Of a stretch of 64,000 bases of DNA, positions 60,930 to 64,000 are shown piece after piece. Each line of letters begins with the position of its first letter. Within the stretch, counting starts at the first letter, position 1. Below the pieces are notes generated by a model. The model did not search any database and was not told the DNA's origin. It saw only the letters and a list, made by a program, of their open reading frames with translations. Source of the stretch: an uncultured Ruminococcus sp. (lineage in GTDB: Bacteria > Bacillota > Clostridia > Oscillospirales > Ruminococcaceae); contig CAMWYX010000005.1 of the NCBI GenBank assembly GCA_947178575.1, positions 1-64,000 on the forward strand, given 5' to 3'. The translations under genes and the position numbers were made by a program.

Positions 60930-62666
60930 TTGAAATTCATTGAATCATTGTTTATACGTGCCGGAATTTTTGCAGTAAAATTTTTAACAGTGATAATTAT
61001 TGCCGTATGTAGTATGTTCTCTTTTATATTTCGTGGAATACGTCGTTTTATAATGTGGATTTTCCGTGAATTTACAGAATCATTCCGGCATAGAGTGAGT
61101 GTTTCAAACAGACTTGTTGCAGAGATTCGCAGGACAAAAAAATCAGGAGGGAAGCCCTATATCACAGCGGTAATGAACTTTATCGGTTCATTTTTTTTCG
61201 GCGAGGACGGCGTGATATATACGGCATTTAACTATATTCTCCCGATAGTTTCGGCAGCGTTCCTTATTGGTGTTGTAAGATACAGTTCAGGACTTCAATA
61301 TGGTCTTGCCGTGGAATACAACGGTAAGGAACTTGGAATTATTATGGCTGAAGCAGATTTTGAGGAAGCCGAAAGAGATGTCCGGCAGAGAATTTCACAT
61401 GATAATAATGATGAGATTATTGACCTTTCCGCAAAATTTGCTCTTAAGGCAATATCTTCGGACGATAAGTTAATAAGTTCCGGACAGCTTGCGGATAAGA
61501 TTCTGGAAGCATCGGACGAGGAACTTACCGAGGCTTACGGAATTTATATTGACGGTTCGTTTATCGGAGCTGTAAAAAATAAGAAAGCTGTTCAGGACGC
61601 TCTTGACAAGAATCTTCTTGACTATAAGCCGGACGGAATCGTAAAGGAAGTCAAATACGCCAGCAAAATAGAATATATCAAGGGTATATATCTTGCCGAC
61701 AGCGTGCGGAGCGAAAAGGATACGATTGCACTTCTTACATCATCGACTGAGAATATTCACCCGTATGTTGTCCAGAAAGATGATACGGAACTTTCAATTG
61801 TTCAGAAATTCGGCATGAAGCTTGATGATTTTTTCAGAATGAATCCGAAAGCAGAAAATAAACTGAAAGCCGGTCAGATTGTCAGTGTCGCAGAAAGCGA
61901 GCGTTATCTGCCTGTACAATATGTCCGTGAGCTTGAAACAATTACTTTTCTTGATTATGAAACAGTGGAAGTCGAAACAAGTTCGCTCAGTATAGGAATC
62001 CGTGCGGTTCTTGTCAAGGGTGAACGTGGAGAAAAGAAAAGCAGTGTTGAAATAACATACGTAGACGGAATAGAAAAATCACGAAAAGTGCTTAAAAGTT
62101 ATATTACAAAAAAACCAGTAGTGGAAACTATCGGAATCGGAACATATTCGGCGATTCCCGATGACCCCCAGACGGTTTATTTCGGTTCGCCGCTGGTAGG
62201 AACGGGAGAGATGGGCTGGCCGGTTGACGGCGGCTGGGTCAGCGACAGCTTTATATCCGACCGGAATCATAAGGGAATGGATATTGCGGCTTCCGAGGGT
62301 ACTGAAATATACGCCGCCAAGGAAGGCTGGGTTGTGGCATCGGGCTGGAACTCCGGAGGTTACGGAAATATGGTAATGATAGAGCATGAGGACGGCTATT
62401 CAACTCTTTATGCCCATATGATAATGGTATACGCTGCCGAGGGACAGTATGTCACAAAGGGTCAGCTTATCGGATTTGTCGGAAATACCGGAAATTCATT
62501 CGGAGACCACTGCCATTTTGAAGTTCGTAGTCAGGGAATATGCGTTGACCCGTCAGGATTCCTGAATACTCAGAATATTTACAAAGAAGATGAAGATACA
62601 GAAAATAAAGATATGGAAATTTATTCCGAAAGTGAATATCCAGAATACAACGAAATTCAGTGGTGA
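60930..62666 (+). CDS. Membrane-anchored LysM-G5-M23 peptidase
   Basis: A protein of about 578 residues. Hydrophobic segments at about 10-40 and 100-122; a folded stretch; LysM-like segment (about 272-320: HPYVVQKDDTELSIVQKFG...); G5 domain (about 325-400); and C-terminal M23 peptidase (about 440-545) with HKGMDIA and HCHFE zinc motifs. It is a cell-wall endopeptidase or regulator anchored to the membrane. The TTG at 60930 fits the GAGGTG SD better than the GTG at 60921 inside it. Confidence 0.86.
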   Translation: MKFIESLFIRAGIFAVKFLTVIIIAVCSMFSFIFRGIRRFIMWIFREFTESFRHRVSVSNRLVAEIRRTKKSGGKPYITAVMNFIGSFFFGEDGVIYTAFNYILPIVSAAFLIGVVRYSSGLQYGLAVEYNGKELGIIMAEADFEEAERDVRQRISHDNNDEIIDLSAKFALKAISSDDKLISSGQLADKILEASDEELTEAYGIYIDGSFIGAVKNKKAVQDALDKNLLDYKPDGIVKEVKYASKIEYIKGIYLADSVRSEKDTIALLTSSTENIHPYVVQKDDTELSIVQKFGMKLDDFFRMNPKAENKLKAGQIVSVAESERYLPVQYVRELETITFLDYETVEVETSSLSIGIRAVLVKGERGEKKSSVEITYVDGIEKSRKVLKSYITKKPVVETIGIGTYSAIPDDPQTVYFGSPLVGTGEMGWPVDGGWVSDSFISDRNHKGMDIAASEGTEIYAAKEGWVVASGWNSGGYGNMVMIEHEDGYSTLYAHMIMVYAAEGQYVTKGQLIGFVGNTGNSFGDHCHFEVRSQGICVDPSGFLNTQNIYKEDEDTENKDMEIYSESEYPEYNEIQW

Positions 62667-62735
62667 AAGAAATTTACAGAATTTCTGCAGTAAAAATCTG
62701 TTAAGATGTTAGTTTTGTGAAAAGTGTATAAAAAA

Positions 62736-62773
62736 CGGTGCAGATGTGAAATAAAAATCTGCACCGATTTTTT
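62736..62773 (+). terminator. Terminator after the M23 peptidase gene
   Basis: CGGTGCAGAT-loop-ATCTGCACCG followed by a T-run. Confidence 0.85.
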
Positions 62774-62783
62774 CCTGCAGGTG

Positions 62784-62812
62784 TTGCAAAATATGATAAA
62801 TTGTGGTATAAT
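62784..62812 (+). promoter_or_regulatory. Promoter of the S10 ribosomal operon
   Basis: TTGCAA, 17 bp, TATAAT with TGTGG before it. Confidence 0.72.
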
Positions 62813-62819
62813 CTGTATT

Positions 62820-63174
62820 GTTGAGTCGGTGCATTGGTTTGCACCTGCTGCAAGATATGCGTTGAAGCAGAAGGTGGCTGCCGGTATGGCAGGGAATTTC
62901 TGCTGAGTATGTCCGATTTCAAACCGGGCGAGAGGGATATTGGACACTGTATTGTGTTTTTCTGTAATCATACTGAATTATGTCAGTCATGCTTTGTCGG
63001 TCTGATGTTTTATGATTTGTCAGTACGTGTGCAGATTCTTACTGTGTCTGTTAATATCGCTGCACTCGAAAATATCTTGTTTTCGAGTTTTTTTGTCAGA
63101 TGCAGCGTGGAACACTCGGCAACGTGTGTATATCCCGTTCAACGTCCCCAATACCACTCAAGGAGGCGAAAAGA
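62820..63174 (+). promoter_or_regulatory. S10 operon leader with attenuator
   Basis: About 350 nt of untranslated leader. It holds a hairpin GGTGCA/TGCACC (62828-62845), a larger hairpin GCAGAA/TTCTGC enclosing GCTGCC/GGCAG, and an intrinsic terminator ACTCGAAAA/TTTTCGAGT (63064-63088) with T7. Regulation by a ribosomal protein is plausible by analogy with S10 leaders; the ligand is not identified. Confidence 0.65.
63064..63094 (+). terminator. Leader terminator upstream of rpsJ
   Basis: 9-bp stem ACTCGAAAA/TTTTCGAGT followed by TTTTTT, located 80 nt upstream of rpsJ in the same transcript. Confidence 0.78.
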
Positions 63175-63489
63175 ATGGCAGTCAACGAAAGAATCAGATT
63201 CAGAATCAAAGGCTACGACCACGCTACAGTTGATATTGCTGCAGCAAAAATCGTTGAGGCAGCTAAGAGAAGCGGTGCAAGAGTTTCAGGTCCTATACCG
63301 CTCCCTACAAATAAGGAGATAATCACTATCCTTCGTGCTACTCATAAGTACAAGGACAGCCGTGAGCAGTTTGAGATGAGAACTCACAAGAGACTTATCG
63401 ACGTGCTCCGTCCTACAGAAAAGACAACTGCTGCTTTTGATAAGCTTGAACTCCCCGCAGGCGTAGATGTCGTTATGGAAGTTAAGTAA
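63175..63489 (+). CDS. rpsJ: Ribosomal protein uS10
   Basis: A 104-residue uS10 ([20 protein letters not shown]...), with the family segment [39 protein letters not shown]. It is a 30S subunit protein and also NusE in antitermination. ATG 63175 follows AAGGAGG; the track's 63100 start lies in the leader. First gene of the S10 operon. Confidence 0.97.
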   Translation: MAVNERIRFRIKGYDHATVDIAAAKIVEAAKRSGARVSGPIPLPTNKEIITILRATHKYKDSREQFEMRTHKRLIDVLRPTEKTTAAFDKLELPAGVDVVMEVK

Positions 63490-63597
63490 TTTCCAGTCTA
63501 TGTCCCAAAAATACCGTCCGGGAAACGGAATGGCGGTAGTCCGCCGGTCAAGTTGATATAAATATATCAACCAATAACCTGTCAGGAGGAAATGGAA

Positions 63598-64000
63598 ATG
63601 CAGAAAGGCATTATCGGAAAGAAAATCGGTATGACACAGATTTTCGATGAATCAGGAAAAGTTATTCCTGTTACAGTAATTGAAGCCGGTCCTTGTGTTG
63701 TAGTTCAGAAAAAAACCGTTGAAAATGACGGATATGCTGCTCTTCAGCTCGGATTCGGCGACGTTAAGGTTCAGAGAGTGAACAAGCCAATGAAAGGTCA
63801 TTTCGGAAAGGCTGACGTAGCCTGCAAGAAAACACTCAAGGAATTCAGACTCGATGACTGTGATTCGCTCAATGTCGGCGACATCATCAAGGCAGATGTT
63901 TTTGCTGCCGGAGATGCTGTAGATGTTGTAGGAATCAGCAAAGGTAAAGGATTTCAGGGTGCTATAAAGCGTCACAATCAGCACAGACTCAAGGAAACTC
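63598..64000 (+). CDS. rplC: Ribosomal protein uL3 (partial, runs off the right edge)
   Basis: It opens [20 protein letters not shown] and continues with [15 protein letters not shown], the uL3 core; the window ends inside the gene. ATG 63598 fits AGGAGG (63584-63589) better than the in-frame ATG 63592. Follows rpsJ after 108 nt containing a small TTGATATA/TATATCAA inverted repeat, the standard S10-operon order. Confidence 0.95.
   Translation, partial: MQKGIIGKKIGMTQIFDESGKVIPVTVIEAGPCVVVQKKTVENDGYAALQLGFGDVKVQRVNKPMKGHFGKADVACKKTLKEFRLDDCDSLNVGDIIKADVFAAGDAVDVVGISKGKGFQGAIKRHNQHRLKET

Noticed and set aside
62700-63174. Small ORFs in the S10 leader (62724-62906, 62834-63322 and others)
   Set aside because: No SD for most and they cross the leader terminator and hairpins; treated as untranslated.
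1-64000. CRISPR arrays, prophage, integrative element or defence island
   Set aside because: Read on both strands I saw no regular direct repeat-spacer array, no integrase, terminase or portal gene, and no complete transposase; the gene content is core chromosomal.

Overview
The window looks like the replication-origin-proximal part of a chromosome from a low-to-moderate G+C Gram-positive anaerobe of the Ruminococcus / Oscillospirales type. Support: the rpmH-rnpA-yidD-yidC-jag-mnmE-mnmG-rsmG-(noc-like)-parA-parB order, a HrcA/CIRCE heat-shock operon, sporulation genes (spoVAD, spoVAE, a SpoIID-domain protein), the archaeal/eukaryal-type ProS, and two secreted proteins ending in dockerin modules, which points to a cellulosome-bearing Ruminococcus relative. 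The species assignment is inference; dnaA itself lies outside the left edge.

Layout. 1-660: candidate oriC, with 14 exact copies of TGTTGAAAA (a DnaA-box-like 9-mer) on both strands, an AT-rich tract, and a promoter pointing left (probably dnaA). 660-12163: rpmH, RNase P protein, membrane-insertion factors, KhpB/Jag, tRNA-modification genes (mnmE, mnmG), rsmG, a diverged ParB/Noc paralogue, parAB and serS. Six parS sites lie between 5.3 and 28.7 kb. 12200-14070 (minus): a DUF3789-like mini-gene, thioredoxin, a ferredoxin:thioredoxin-reductase-like CPC/CMC/CHC protein and a flavodiiron protein, an anaerobe's redox/oxygen-defence set. 14285-16330: a guanylate-kinase-like protein, an SLC13/ArsB-type permease that probably starts at CTG, and an IS/MITE-like remnant. 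16379-24207 (minus): an M23 peptidase with dockerin, proS, an AEC transporter and the potABCD polyamine importer.

24430-37430: a DRE-TIM aldolase-like enzyme, a two-component system, tRNA-Met and tRNA-Glu, rnhA-nifS-iscU, a SpoIID protein, citrate synthase, a calcium-loop lipoprotein and a second two-component system. 37478-43407: a co-directional run of DUF1385, prmC, recA, recX, rimO, pgsA and a DtxR-like regulator. 43452-48792 (minus): hrcA-grpE-(unknown gene)-dnaK-dnaJ under a perfect CIRCE. 49094-64000: glmM, a Wzz-like protein, a multidomain metalloprotease with dockerin, spoVAD-spoVAE with a sigma-F/G type promoter, an unknown small protein, an XRE regulator, a phosphatase, a membrane protein overlapping an RluA-type enzyme, luxS, a LysM-G5-M23 peptidase, and the start of the S10 ribosomal operon behind a leader with an intrinsic terminator.

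Most of the window is core housekeeping DNA. The less ordinary parts are the repeat-rich origin, the ParB/Noc paralogue with altered CTP-motif residues, the redox cluster, the IS-like remnant with a hairpin over its ribosome-binding site, the two dockerin-tagged peptidase-type proteins, and the AT-rich unknown gene inside the heat-shock operon. I found no CRISPR array, prophage, defence island or complete insertion sequence.
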